From the NCBI RefSeq assembly GCF_000321225.1, contig NW_004450664.1, positions 567,975-631,974 on the forward strand: a stretch of DNA of 64,000 bases, in the 5' to 3' direction. The stretch comes from Odobenus rosmarus divergens. Taxonomy: Eukaryota; Chordata; Mammalia; Carnivora; Odobenidae. Both the position numbers and the translations under genes were made by a program. The notes below the pieces were generated by a model, which made no database searches, was not told the DNA's origin, and saw only the letters and a program-made list of their open reading frames with translations. Positions 23,096 to 34,588 of the stretch are shown in pieces. Every line of letters starts with the position of its first letter. The first letter of the stretch is position 1.

Positions 23096-24735
23096 CACGG
23101 GAGCACCTGGGAGATGTTGCGGGTTCGGTGCCAGACCCCTGCAGGGAAGCTAACAGTCAATAAAGCGGGTCCAAGGAATGTTTTGGTTTCCCAGCGCGTG
23201 CGGGTTACGAGCGCGCGGCTGCGGGCTGCGGGCTGCGGGCTGTGCAGTAGCATTACGTCCGCAACGACCACGTGCAGGCCTCGGTTGGAAGAGCCCTCCC
23301 TGCGAACATGCTGCCCGCCCCCCCGGAGCGTTCAGCGGGTCCGTCTTCCTGCGGGTGGAGGGTGTGGGCGCCGCCGCCGGCCGCGGAGCCCTCCGGGTGC
23401 TGGGCGCTGGAGGCTTCTTCAGACAACCGTGCGGTTCGCCGCCCCGACGGCTCGCCCGTCACTCCACCCCCCAGGACAGCTGCCTTCGGAATGGGAGTCG
23501 GCCCTCTCGGGCCCCGCCGCCGCCTCATCAGCTGAGCTGCTGTCATGTGCTGGAGCCTTCGTTCCCCCCCCACCCCCGCCCCCGGGAGGGGACTCGGGAA
23601 ACCCCGTGCTTTGCTCAGCGGGTCCCGTTTGCTCCTGAGCTTGCGGCACGTCGGTCCCCGCTTCAGGCCGCGCTCCCCGTTCTGTTCTCCTGCTGCCGCT
23701 TTGTCGTCCCGGTTCTAGAGCACAGGCGGAGCACACCTAGCCTCGTTCTTCAGCACCCGACGGTTTTCAGAACGGTCCCCGAGCGCCGGCTTCAACTTCA
23801 GGTCACCGGCCGCGTCAGCCCCTCACGAGAGGGCGGCCCGTCCTTCGGGGCTTGGCAGCCGGGCGCTGCCTTCTCCTCTCCGGCTGTGGAAGTCCTGGCT
23901 GACATCCTCCCAGAGAAGGCTGCCCCGTCTACGCTGAAAACCTGGTGTTTAGCGCGGCCCCCTTCGTCGCGTAGCTGAGCTAGACCTTCTGGAGAACCGG
24001 CCGCTTCGCCGTGCTCTTCGGTGTTCCGGAGACGGCTTCTTTCCCGGAGCCCCCGGAGCCAGCGTCCGCCAGCGTCAGGTTTCCTTCCGCGGGTCTCCCC
24101 TCTCGGCCGCCCTCGACCGGAGGAGGGTCGGGCCTTGCTCTGGATTAGGCTTTGGCTTCAGGGCCTGTGTGGCCGGTGTGGGCTCCTGTCCAGACCACTG
24201 TCCCTGTCCCCAGGCCAGCAGGAAGGCTGTTTCCCTTTCTTACCATTCGTGCGTTCACTGAAGTAGCACTTTTAATTTCCTTTAAGAACGTCTCCTTTGC
24301 ATTCACAACTTGGCTCACTGTTTGGCAAAAAAGGTCTACCTTTTGGCCTGCCTGGGCTTTTGACATGCCTTCCTCACTGCGCTGAATCATTCCTCACTTT
24401 TGATTTAGAGTGAGAGACGTGCGCTGCTTCCTTTACTTGAACACATAGAGACCATTGTAAGGTTATTAGTTGGCTGTTCTTAATATTGGTGTGTCTCCGG
24501 GACTACGGAGACCTGAGGCGGGGGGGCCGGTCAGGGGAGCAGTCAGAACACACCCAGTGTTTCTTAAGTTCGCCATCTTATGTGGGCGTGATTTGTGGCA
24601 CCCACCTACGATCACAGTGGTAACATCAAAGACCACCAATGACCATAGCAAATATAATAATGAAATATTTGAAATATTGTGAGAATTATCAAAAAGTGAC
24701 TCTTGGTATCATTGAGTGAGCTTGGTACAGTGTTC
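23096..24735 (+). mobile_element. Tigger1 DNA transposon fossil, GC-shifted
   Basis: The order of blocks follows the Tigger1 (pogo/Tc1-mariner) sequence as I know it. The tip reads 'gagatgttgcgggttcggtgccagacc'. Later blocks include 'ttgctctggattaggctttggcttcagg', 'ttaccattcgtgcgttcactgaagtagcacttttaatttcctttaagaacg', 'cattcacaacttggctcactgtttggc' and 'gacatgccttcctcactg', and it ends near 'gagaattatcaaaaagtgac'. A TA dinucleotide precedes the start. Several internal deletions are present and the 3' terminus is missing. From about 23,170 to 24,135 the element is strikingly richer in G and C than the consensus, while 24,140-24,735 is near consensus composition. The transposase is destroyed. 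Confidence 0.85.
23263..23881 (+). repeat. Arm 1 of a ~620-bp near-identical inverted repeat
   Basis: This tract of the Tigger1 fossil matches 46,374-46,995 in reverse complement with about five substitutions and one extra CGG unit in the other copy. Its limits are sharp: left of 23,263 and right of 23,881 the two copies diverge or differ in structure. Very high CpG density makes long open frames in several registers, which I regard as accidental. Confidence 0.93.
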
Positions 24736-25064
24736 GCCGTGGGTGTTGTCAGTATGTAGCCAGGAGATGAACGGAGGGAGAGATGGGGGGACCAGTGAGT
24801 ACTACAGGCAAGAAAAATATTAGAGGGTCGGGTAACTAAAAATCTGTAAAATTGAATATATTGTAGAATTTATGACAGTTCATTACTTTTCAAATTTTGG
24901 ATTGTGTAAGTAGATTCCCATTAGACAAGAATTGTTGATTATGACAGTGGTCAACATTTCATAATTTTATTTTTTTCCCTCATGAGTCTCTTTCCCCATT
25001 TAAGTAATTTGGCTGCAAATAGGGTAAAGAGCAGAGGCAGTGAAGCTTACTCACCTTTGGGATG
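24736..25064. other. Intergenic DNA, no feature recognised
   Basis: Short unique-looking spacer between the Tigger1 fossil and an L1 3' end. Confidence 0.4.
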
Positions 25065-25720
25065 TAAATTGATACAGCCACTGTGGAAAACAATACAGAG
25101 TTTCCTCAAACTTAAATATAGAAATACCATATGATCCAATCAGTCCATTGTTGGGTATTTACCAAAGGACAACTAAGATACTAACTCAGAAAGATATACG
25201 TATTCCTCTGTTTATTGCAGCATTATTTACAACAGCAAAGGATGAGATCGTGTCATTTAAGACAACATGGATGCACCTAGAGGGTATTATGCAAAGTGAA
25301 ATAAGTCAGACTGAGGAAGACAAATACCATTATGATTCCACTCATAAGTGGAATCTAAAAACGAAAACAAATCAAACTAAAACAGAATCAGATCAATAGA
25401 TACAGAGAACAAATTGATGGTTGCTGGAGCAGGGGTGGGGAGAGGGGGATAGAAGTTCGGACAAAATGGATGCAGGGGAGAGGGAGACACAGCCTCCAGT
25501 TATGGGATGATTAAGTCATTGAAATAAAGGGCATAGCGTGAGGAAAATGTGGTCAGTGATACTGTAATAGCAATGTAACAGGACAGATGGTAACTACACT
25601 TATGGTGAACATAGCATGATGTATAAACTTGTCAAATCACTAGTACACCAGAAACCAGAAATGAATGTAACATTGTGTGTCAACTATCCTCAAAAAATAA
25701 AAAAATAAAAAAAATAAAAA
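25065..25720 (+). mobile_element. L1 3' end, truncated insertion
   Basis: It begins inside ORF2 ('acagccactgtggaaaacaatacagagtttcctcaaac', 'aataccatatgatccaatcagtccattgttgggtatttacc'). It continues through 'attcctctgtttattgcagcattatttacaacagcaaa' and ends in an A-rich tail at about 25,720. The flanks 'ttactcacc' before and after form a short target-site duplication. Confidence 0.85.
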
Positions 25721-25814
25721 TTACTCACCATTACTAAGTAGGTCCATACAACCAAAGGCTTAACCTTTGATTCAGGCTTCTTTTCAGGCTTCTAAAGGCA
25801 CTGTGTCTTATTAG

Positions 25815-25985
25815 TCTGGGCTGTTATAACAAAGTGTCATAGATGGGGTGGCTTACAAAAATAGATTTATATCTCGTAGTGCTGGAGGCTGGAAGTCTGT
25901 GTTCAGTTACCAGCATGGTTGGGTGAGGACCCTCTTCTGGGTTGCAGATTTCTTATTGTATACTCATGTGGTAGAAGAAATAATA
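25815..25985 (+). mobile_element. Old LTR-like repeat fragment
   Basis: The motif 'ttagtctgggctgttataacaaagtgtcatagatggggtggcttacaaaaatagatttatatctcgtagtgctggaggctggaag' is a common mammalian repeat head, MaLR-like from memory. A SINE truncates it. Confidence 0.45.
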
Positions 25986-25995
25986 AAACTCTTGG

Positions 25996-26190
25996 GGGCA
26001 CCTGGGTGGCTCAGTTTGTTAAGCATCTGGCTCTTGATTTCAGCTAAGGTCATGATCTCAGGGTTGTGAGATTGAGCCTCATGTAGGGTTCCGTGCTGGG
26101 CAGGAAGCCTGCTTAGGATTTTCTCTCGCCCTCTGCCCCTCCCCCACTGCACACATGCTCTTGCTCTCTCTAGAAAATAAATAAATAATA
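25996..26190 (+). repeat. Carnivore SINE
   Basis: The head is 'gggggcacctgggtggctcag' and the tail 'aaaataaataaataataat'. It is flanked by 'aataaaactctt' and 'aataaaattctt'. Confidence 0.93.
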
Positions 26191-26404
26191 ATAAAATTCT
26201 TGAAAATCCATTATCCAGAGGCAATCACTATTAGTGCTTTGGCATCATGCATTTCTAGACTTACTTCTATTCACATGTCTATCTATAGCCTAAAAAATGA
26301 GATACTGTCCATACCATGTATGCATCTTTCTTTGACAAATATGCTCCCGTCTCCATAACTCTATGTAGTATTCCATGGTATGACTGACTGTATCATGATC
26401 TATG

Positions 26405-26640
26405 AGAATAACAATTTATGGAGCTTTTACTGGATTCCAACTGCGTTATATGCATTATCTCAACTAATCTGCATGCCAGCTCTTTGGGGGTAGGTATGAT
26501 TTGGTGTCCTCACCTAACAGAAAACTGAGGCTTAGGGCTGTCAGCCTGATAGCGTGCATGTCCATCAAGTGCATGCTAGAATGTCAGGAGTCTGACTCTA
26601 GCACCCGCACTTCTAACCACTGTGCTTTTGTGCTTTCTAC
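26405..26640 (-). repeat. MIR-like SINE, diverged
   Basis: The complement-type MIR blocks are visible: 'aacaatttatggagcttttactggattccaactgcgttatatgcattatctcaac', 'gaaaactgaggctta' and 'gagtctgactctagcacccgcacttctaaccactgtgct'. The orientation call is tentative. Confidence 0.55.
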
Positions 26641-28074
26641 CTTTGAGCACTTTGGTGGCTTCCAGAAAGACATATGCCAACCATTATTTTGGTATAAATG
26701 TAATTTGTCAAATCTGATAAACATTAAATTTCATAGAACGTGTTTTTAAAGTAAAAGCAATCAAATTTTATGCCTTTCCCACTGACATTTAATAAACTCA
26801 AGTTAGAATGTATGCTGATTCTGTTCTTGGTGGGATTGCTGTGTTCATTCTCTCTGCTCCCCTCCTGTAGTCAAACCTTCCCGGATTTGGGAGACCACGT
26901 AGTTCTAAGGCAGCTCTGCTTCACAGAGGCCTCTGGCTGAGTTCCTCAGCTCCTGGCAGTGTCTCTTCCTCTCCAGTTAGCCTCGAGGGGCAGTGCCACC
27001 CAGGAGATGAAGGCACAGTGCCTTTCCTTCCCGGACCCTGTTTTAGGGCCTCTATGCCACCCCATCGCTTATACCTTCCCCCATGCCCCAAAGTCATGCT
27101 ATAGGTGCTGCGTAAGACCCAGTGTGCCCCTTTCCCTAGTCGGAAAGTGGTCACTCCCACTTGCCGAAGAGCAAAGCACCTCTCCTTGCAAAAGTTGTTT
27201 CTAGCAACTGCCAGCTAGGTGTAACTTGAACCCAATACAATACTTCTCCTGGAAGCAGAGCGAGTTCCTAAGCTGGTAAAGCGGACCTCCCACATTGTTC
27301 GATTGCGATGCTAAATGAAATTGGCAGATATTTTCCAATTTGATTCAGATTATCTCTGAGAAATGGCCAGTTTAATCCAGCTTTCCTCAGATGATGCTCT
27401 AAATGGCACTGTCATTGAGGCTTCTAAATGTGTTATGTCAGCTGGTAGAAATCTAGGAAATATACTTAGAAGGGGGACAAATTGATTCTAGTCCCCGGAG
27501 GGATCAGTACACACTTAAAAATTCAGAGTGTTCAAACAAGAGCACAGGTAACCCTAGGAGGGTGCAAAAGCTTTCCAAGAGACACACAAGAACAGGTAAT
27601 TTAAAGAGGATCAAATTCCAGATTTTCAACTTTTCAAAGTTGAAAATTGTATACTATTTCCTACATGGGTCTGCCTGGGAATATGCCTGAGTTCATTGTA
27701 GTTCTTTTCCCACTTTACAGAAGTCGGGTAGACCCTTCACCAGTCCTAAATCTTACCAGGTCGCACTGTCCTGGGCATACAAAATATTGGAGCCCCATGT
27801 AAAGGGAAAAACTCCTTTAGTGATTAATGGAAATGTCACAGACCCTTAGAACTTTGTATATTCTTTTTTCTCATACATGTTCATGTTAAGATTGGAGCCT
27901 GGTGTTCAGTGAGGTATTTGGGCCTGAGTAGAGATGTTCAGAAATAATATGGGGAGGGGTGGTAAGAACAACAATTTTTCATTTACTTTCCTTTTCCAAT
28001 CCCTGGACTGGTTAACATAAATCAGTTCTGAAGGAGAGTTTTATGAGAGCAAAGCAATGAGAGTGTCGACAAGA
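26641..28074. other. Intergenic DNA, no gene recognised
   Basis: Unique-looking sequence. A 21-nt segment at 26,979-26,999 recurs exactly at 29,082-29,102 (see findings). Confidence 0.4.
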
Positions 28075-28088
28075 AATAATATCCCCCA

Positions 28089-28274
28089 TGGGGCGTCTGG
28101 GTGGCTCAGTCGTTAAGCATCTGCCTTCGGCTCAGGTCATGATCTCAGGGTCCTGGGATCGAGCCCCACATCGGGCTCCCTGCTCGGCGGGAAGCCTGGT
28201 TCTCCCTCTCCCACTCCCCCTGCTTGTGTTCCCTCTCTCACTGTGTCTCTGTCAAATAAATAAAATATTAAAAA
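28089..28274 (+). repeat. Carnivore SINE with perfect TSD
   Basis: The head is 'gggcgtctgggtggctcag' and the tail 'caaataaataaaatatt' plus poly-A. The 14-bp duplication 'aataatatccccca' lies at 28,075-28,088 and 28,275-28,288. Confidence 0.96.
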
Positions 28275-28288
28275 AATAATATCCCCCA

Positions 28289-28774
28289 AAACCAGCTTTG
28301 GAAAAAAAAAAAACCTCATCAGAACATAATTGTTTTCAATTTCTCTCATTATTCATCTCTCAACTCTTTCATTAATTAGAAAGAAAAGACTTTGAAATAG
28401 CCAGAGCAGTATGATAGTTAAGCTGATTCCATTAAATGTAGCTGAAAACATTTCTTAAACCACCAAAATTTTCAATATACATTGGATAGAAACTAAGGAT
28501 AAAACTTTTATATTTCTTTCACAGTTGGATGCATTGTTCAAAAATGTTAAAACCCCTTTTATCAAATCATCATGAAATACATGTACTCAATCATTTTAAT
28601 TTCATTTTTTAAAATGTTTAAAATTTCCTACTTCCAAAGAGCAAAAAATAGAATTACATGCTAGCTGCTTGACCAATTAGTGCTGGTGTTATGTAGTCAT
28701 ACTTTTCTCTTTCACCAAATACATGGGAAAATTTTGATCATATCTAACAAAGTTTTTTTTTAAATGTGTCATTC
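28289..28774. other. Intergenic DNA, no feature recognised
   Basis: AT-rich sequence without nameable features. Confidence 0.4.
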
Positions 28775-28897
28775 TTTTAATTTAATTTGAAAATTTTTAA
28801 TTCCAGTAGAGTTAATATGCAGTGTTAAATTAGTTTCAGGTGTAAAATATAGTGATTCAACAATCTATGTATTACTCAATGCTCATCAATGTAAGTG

Positions 28898-29090
28898 TAC
28901 TTTTTTTTTTTTTTTTAAAGAGAGAACATACACACAGATGGTGGGGTGAGGCAGAGAGAGAGGGAGAGAGAGAATCTTAAGCAGGCTCCACATCCAGCAT
29001 GGAGCCCCACATGGAGCTCAGGTTCACAACCCTGAGATCATGACCTGAGTCAAAATCAAGAGTCCGAAGCTCAATGAACTGAGCCTCGAG
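28898..29090 (-). repeat. Carnivore SINE with abnormal head junction
   Basis: The body reads from a poly-T tail to 'caatgaactgagcc', but the expected 'acccaggcgcccc' head is missing. In its place is a 21-nt segment also found 2.1 kb upstream. The SINE lies in the L1 3'UTR. Confidence 0.8.
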
Positions 29091-31936
29091 GGGCAGTGCC
29101 ACAGGATAAGTGCATTCTTAATCCCCTTCACCTATTTTACCCAACCCCCCCTTCCTCCCGTCTGGTAAACATCAGTTTATTCTCTATAGTTAAGAGTCTG
29201 TTTTTTGGTTAGTCTCTTTTTTTCATTTTGTCTCTTTCATTTGTCTCTTCATTTGTTTTGTTTCTTACATTCCACATATGAGTGAAATCATATGGTATTT
29301 GTCTTTCTCTGACTTTTTTTCACTTAGCATTATACTCTCTAGCTTCATCCATGTTGTTGTAAATGGCAAGATTTCATTCTTTTTATAGATGAATAATATT
29401 CCATTATATATATAATATACTACAACATCTTCTTTATCCATTCATCTATCGATGGATACTTGGGCTGCTTCCATAATTTGGCTATTGTAACTAATGCTGC
29501 AATAAACATAGGGGTATGTATATCCTTTTGATTTAGTGTTTTTGTATTCTTTAGGTAAATACCCAGTAGTGTGATTACCCCCTGGATCATATGGTAGTTC
29601 TACTTTTAACTTTTTGAGAAACTGCCATACTGTTTTCCACAGTGGCTGTACCAGTTTGCATTCCCAGTTTGCATGAGTTCCTTTTTCTCCACATCCTCGC
29701 CAACACTTGTTTCTTGTGTTTTTGATCTTAGCCATTCTGACAGGTGTGAGGTGATAGCTCATTGTAGTTTTAATTTGCATTTCCCTGATGATGAGTGGTG
29801 TTGAGCGTCTATTCATGTGACTGTTGGTCATCTGTATGTCTTCTTTGGAGAAATTCCTGTTCATGTCTTCTGCCCATTGTTTAATGGGGTTATTATTATT
29901 ATTTTTTTTTTTGGTGTTGAGTTGTATAAGTTCATATATTTAAGATACTAACCCTTTATTAGATACATCATTTGCAAATATCTTCTCCAATTCAGTAGGT
30001 TGTCTTTTAGTTTTGTTGATTGTTTCCTTTGCTGTGCAGAAGCGCTTTTTTTGATGTAATTCCAGTAGTTTTTGCTTTTGTTTCCCTTGCTTCAGGGACA
30101 TATCTAGAAAGATGTTGCTATGGCTGATATCAGAGAAATTATTGCCTGTGCTGTCTTCTAGGATTTTTATCGTTTCAGGTCTCACATTTAGGTCCTTAAT
30201 ACATTTTGAGTTTACTTTTGCATATGGTCTAAGTATTTTCTGTATGATCTATTTCATTTTTTTGCATATAGCTGTCCAATTCTCCCAATACTATTTGCTG
30301 AAGAGACTTTTTCCTATTGCCTATTCTTTCACCCTCTGTCAAAGATTAATTGAAAATATAATTGTGGGTTTATTTCTGGGTTTTCTGTTCATTCCATTGA
30401 TCTGTGTGTCTGTTTTTGTGCCAGAACTATGCTGTTTTGATCACTACAGCTTTGTAATATAACTTGAAAGCTGGAATTGTGATACCTCCAGCTTTGTTTT
30501 TCTTTTTCAAGATTGCTTTGGCTATTTGGAGTCTTTTGTGGTTCCATACACATTTTAGGATTGTTTATGAAAAATGCTGTTGGTATTTTGATAAGGAGTG
30601 CATTAAATTAGTAGATTGCTTTGGGTAGTATGGAATTTTAACAATGTTTTTTCTTCTGATTCATGAGTGTGGAATATCTTTCCATTTGTTTGTGTTGTCC
30701 TTAGTTTCTTTCATCAATGTTTTATAGTTTTCAGAGTACAGGTCTTTTACCTCCTTCATTAATTTTTTCCTAGGTATTTTTTTTTTTTGGTGCAATTGTA
30801 AAAGGGATTGTTTTCTTAATTTCTCTTTCCGCTGTTTGATTATTTTCATATAGAAATGCAACAGATTTCTGTATCCTGTGATCTTACTGAATTCATTAAT
30901 CAGTTCTAGTAATTTTTTTTGATGGAGTCTTTCGGGTTTTCTATATATGGTATCATGTCTTCGGCAAATAGTGAAAATTTTACTTATTCCTTACCAATCT
31001 GGGTGCCTTTTATTCCTTTTTCTTGTCTGATAGGTGTGGCTAGGACTTCGGGTATGATGTTGAATAAAAGTGGTGAGAGTAGACATCCTTGTTTTGTTCT
31101 TGACCTTAGGGGAAAAGCTTTCAGCTTTTCACCATTGAATACTGATGTTAGCTATGTGTTTTTTATATGTGTCCTTTATTATGTTAAGGTATGTTCCCTC
31201 TAAACCTACTTTGTTGAGGGTTTTTTATCATGAATGGATGTTGTACTTTGTCAAGTTCTTTTCCTGCATATATTGAAACCATATGGTTTTTATCCTTTCT
31301 CTTATTGATGTGATGTATCACACTAATTTGCAAATAATGAACCACCCTTGTATCTTGGGAATAAATTCCACTTGATTGTGGTGAATGATTTTTTTAATGT
31401 ATTGTTGGATTTGATTTATTATTATTTTGTTGAAGATTTTTACATGTATGTTCATCAGAGATATTGGCCTGTACTCTCTCTCTCTCTTTTTTTTTTGTAG
31501 TGTCTTTATCTGATTTTGGTATCAGGGTAATACTGGCCTACAGAAGGAATTTGGAAGTTTTTCTTCATCTTCTATTTTTTGGAATAGTTTGAGAAAAATA
31601 GGTATTAACTCTTCTTTAAAATGTTTAAATGTTTGGTAGAACTCACCTGTGAAGTGGTTTGGTACTGGATTTTTGTCTGTTGGGAGTTTTTTGATTACCG
31701 ATTCGAGTTCATTGCTGGCCTATTCAAATTTTCTGTTTCTTCTTGATTCAGTTTTGGGAGGTCATATGCTTCTAGGAATTTATCTGTTTCTTCTAGGTTG
31801 TCCAATTTGTTGGCATATAATTTTTCATAATATTCTCTTACAATCTTTTGTGTTTCTGAGGTGTTGGTTGTTATTTCTGCTCTCTCATTTCTAATTTTGG
31901 GTTCTCTTTCTTTGTCATCATCATTGTCGTCATTGT

Positions 31937-31990
31937 GGTCTTCTTCTCCCCCTCCTCCCCCTCTCCTCCCCCTCCTCCTCCTCCTCCTTT
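31937..31990. repeat. TCC/CCT-rich microsatellite
   Basis: A polypyrimidine run of 'cccctcctcc' and (CTC)n units interrupts the L1 ORF2 remnant. Confidence 0.85.
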
Positions 31991-33004
31991 TGTAAGTTGG
32001 CTAAAGGTTTATCAGTGTTGTTGATTTTTTCAGAAACCAGTTCCTGGTTTCATTGATCTGTTCTATTGTTTTTTGTTTTTTGTTTTTTTTTTAGTTTCTA
32101 TTTTGTTTATTTCTATTTCTAATCTCATCTTTATTGTTTCCTTCCTCTTATTGGTTTTGGGTTTTATTTGTTTTTCTAGCTCCTTTAGGTATAAGGTTAG
32201 GTTGTTTATTTGAGATTTTTCTTCTCGAAGTAGGCCTGTTGTTGTAAACTCTTAGAACAGCTTTTACTGCATCCCAAAGATTTTGGACTGTTATGTTTTC
32301 ATGCCTTCATGTATTTTTTTTATTTCCTCTGATTTCTTGGTTGACCCATTTGTTGTTTAGTAACATGTTGATTAACCTCCATGTATTTGTGCTCTTTCCA
32401 GATTTTTTCCTTGTGGTTGATTTTTGCTCGATAGCATTGTGGTCAGAGAAGATGCATGGTATGGCTTCAGTCTTTTTGAATTTGTTGGGACTTGTTTTGT
32501 GACCTAATATGTGGTCTGTTCTGGAGAATGTTCCATGATGCACTTGAAAAGAATGTGTGTTTTGTTGTTTTAGGGTGGAATGTTCTGAATATGTCTGGGT
32601 CCAATGTGTCATTCAAAGCCACTGTTACCTTGTTGATTTTCCATTTTGATGATTTGTCCACTGATGTAAGTGAGGAGTTAAAATCCCCTACTGTTACTGT
32701 ATTACTATCGATTACTTTCCTGTGTTAGTAACTGCTTTATATATTTGGTGCTCCCATGTTAGGTGCATAAGTATTTACAATTGTTCTAGCTTTTTGTTGA
32801 TTGTTCTCTTCATGATTATATAGTGTCCTTTGTCTCTTGTTACAGTCTTTGTTTAAAAGTTTATTTTGTCCAATTTAAGTATTGCTATCCTGGCTTTCTT
32901 TTTCACATGTCTGTGCATGATAAATGCTTCTCCATCCCCTCACTTTCAATTTGCATGTGTCTTTAGGTCTGAAATGAGTCTTTTGTAGGCAGCATATAGA
33001 TGGG

Positions 33005-33206
33005 TCTTTTTTTTTTTTTTTAAGATTTTTATTTATTTGACAGAGAGAGACACAGCAAGAGAGGGAACACAAGCAGGGGGAGTGGGAGAGGGAGAAGCAG
33101 ACTTCCCACCGAGCAGGGAGCCCGATGTGGGACTCGATCCCAGGACCCTGGGATCATGACCTGAGCCGAAGGCAGACGCTTAACGACTGAGCCACCCAGG
33201 CGCCCC
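33005..33206 (-). repeat. Carnivore SINE inside L1 ORF2
   Basis: Full-length minus-strand element from poly-T to 'gagccacccaggcgcccc'. It splits the L1 endonuclease region. Confidence 0.95.
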
Positions 33207-33721
33207 TGTCTTGTCACCCTATGTCTTTTGGTTGGAGTGTTCAGTTCAGCTACATTCAAAGTAATTACTGATAGACTGATAGATATGTATTTATTGCCAT
33301 TTTGGTGCTTGTCTTATGGTTGTTGGGTTTTTTTTTTTTTTTTTGGTCTTATGGTTATTTTAATAATTCTTCTCTGTTCCTTTCTTTCCTTGCTCTTTTC
33401 TTTCATGATTAGTTGGATTTCTTGAGTGATATACTTGGATTCCTTTCTTTTTATTTTTTGCTGGGTTCTCTTTATATCTCTTGCTGGTTTTTGATTTCTG
33501 TTACCATTAGGTTTGTAAATAACATCTTCTGCATAAAGCTGTCTATATTAAGCTGATAGTTGCTTAAGCAGGAATGCATTCTTACTTCCCCCCACCCCCA
33601 TCCCCACATTTTAGGTTTATGGTGGCATAGTTTACATCCTTTTATTTGGTGAGTCCCTTGACTGATTTTTACAGATATACTTATTTTTACTGCTTTTGTG
33701 CTTCCTACTTTCTTTACTCTT

Positions 33722-33917
33722 TTTTTTTTTTTAAGATTTTTATTTATTTATTTAACAGCGGTAGAGAGCACAAGTAGGCAGAGCGGCAGACAGAGAGAGA
33801 GGGAGAAGCTGGCTCTCCACCGAGCAGGGAGCCCAATGCAGGGCTCAATCCCAGGACCCTGGGATCATGACCTGAGCTAAAGGCAGCTGCTTAACTGACT
33901 GAGCCACCCAGGCGCCC
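33722..33917 (-). repeat. Carnivore SINE inside L1
   Basis: Reverse-oriented, ending 'gagccacccaggcgcccc'. It is flanked by 'tctttactctttt' and 'tctttactctttc'. Confidence 0.95.
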
Positions 33918-34271
33918 CTCTTTACTCTTTCTTATGGTCTTGCTTTTCCACTCAGAGAATCCCCTTTAACATTTCTTATAGGGCTGATTCGGTAGTCCTG
34001 AATTTCTTTAACTTTTGTTTGTTGGGAAAACTCCTTATCAATTCTTCTATTCCTTCTTTATCCTTCTTCCAGCCTTGCTGGAATAGAATATTCTTGGCTG
34101 CAGATTTTTTTCTTTCATTACGTTGAATATAGCATGCCACTTTCTTCTGGCCTGAAAAGTTTCTGCTGAAAAATCAGCTGATAGCCTTATGGGGTTTCCC
34201 TTGTATGTAACTGTTTTCTTTTCTCTTGCTGCTTTTAAACATTTCTCTTTATCACTACTTTTGCCATTTTA

Positions 34272-34588
34272 TTTATTTATTTATTATTACTATTTTTAAA
34301 GATTTTCTTTATTTATTTGACAGAGAGAGACACAGCGAGAGAGGGAACACAAGCAGGGGGAGTGGAAGAGGGAGAAGCAGGCTTCCTGCCGAGCAGGGAG
34401 CCCGATGTGGGGCTCGATCCCAGGACCCTGGGATCACGACCTGAGCCGAAGGCAGACGCTGAATGACTGAGCCACCCAGGTGCCCCATTTTTTTAATTTT
34501 TATTTATTTAAAGATGTTATTTATTTATTTGACAGAGAGAGACACAGCGAGAGAGGGAACACAAGCAGGGGGAGTGGAAGAGGGAGAA
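34272..34588 (-). repeat. Two-unit carnivore SINE within one TSD
   Basis: A full minus-strand SINE (to about 34,486) is followed by 'atttttttaatttttatttatttaaag' and a second, 5'-truncated SINE body (about 34,498-34,588) that ends at 'agagggagaa'. A single perfect 15-bp duplication 'acttttgccatttta' at 34,257-34,271 and 34,589-34,603 encloses both. Confidence 0.9.

Noticed and set aside
23178..23978. 266-codon open frame (and several others) in the GC-rich block, with a 213-codon counterpart at 46,262-46,903
   Set aside because: They lie in the converted Tigger1 tract, overlap each other in several frames and have no family resemblance. High GC removes stop codons. Similarity between the two is due to DNA identity.
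29442..29864. 140-codon frame as a functional protein
   Set aside because: It is the decayed C-terminal part of L1 ORF2, with the zinc-knuckle region damaged.
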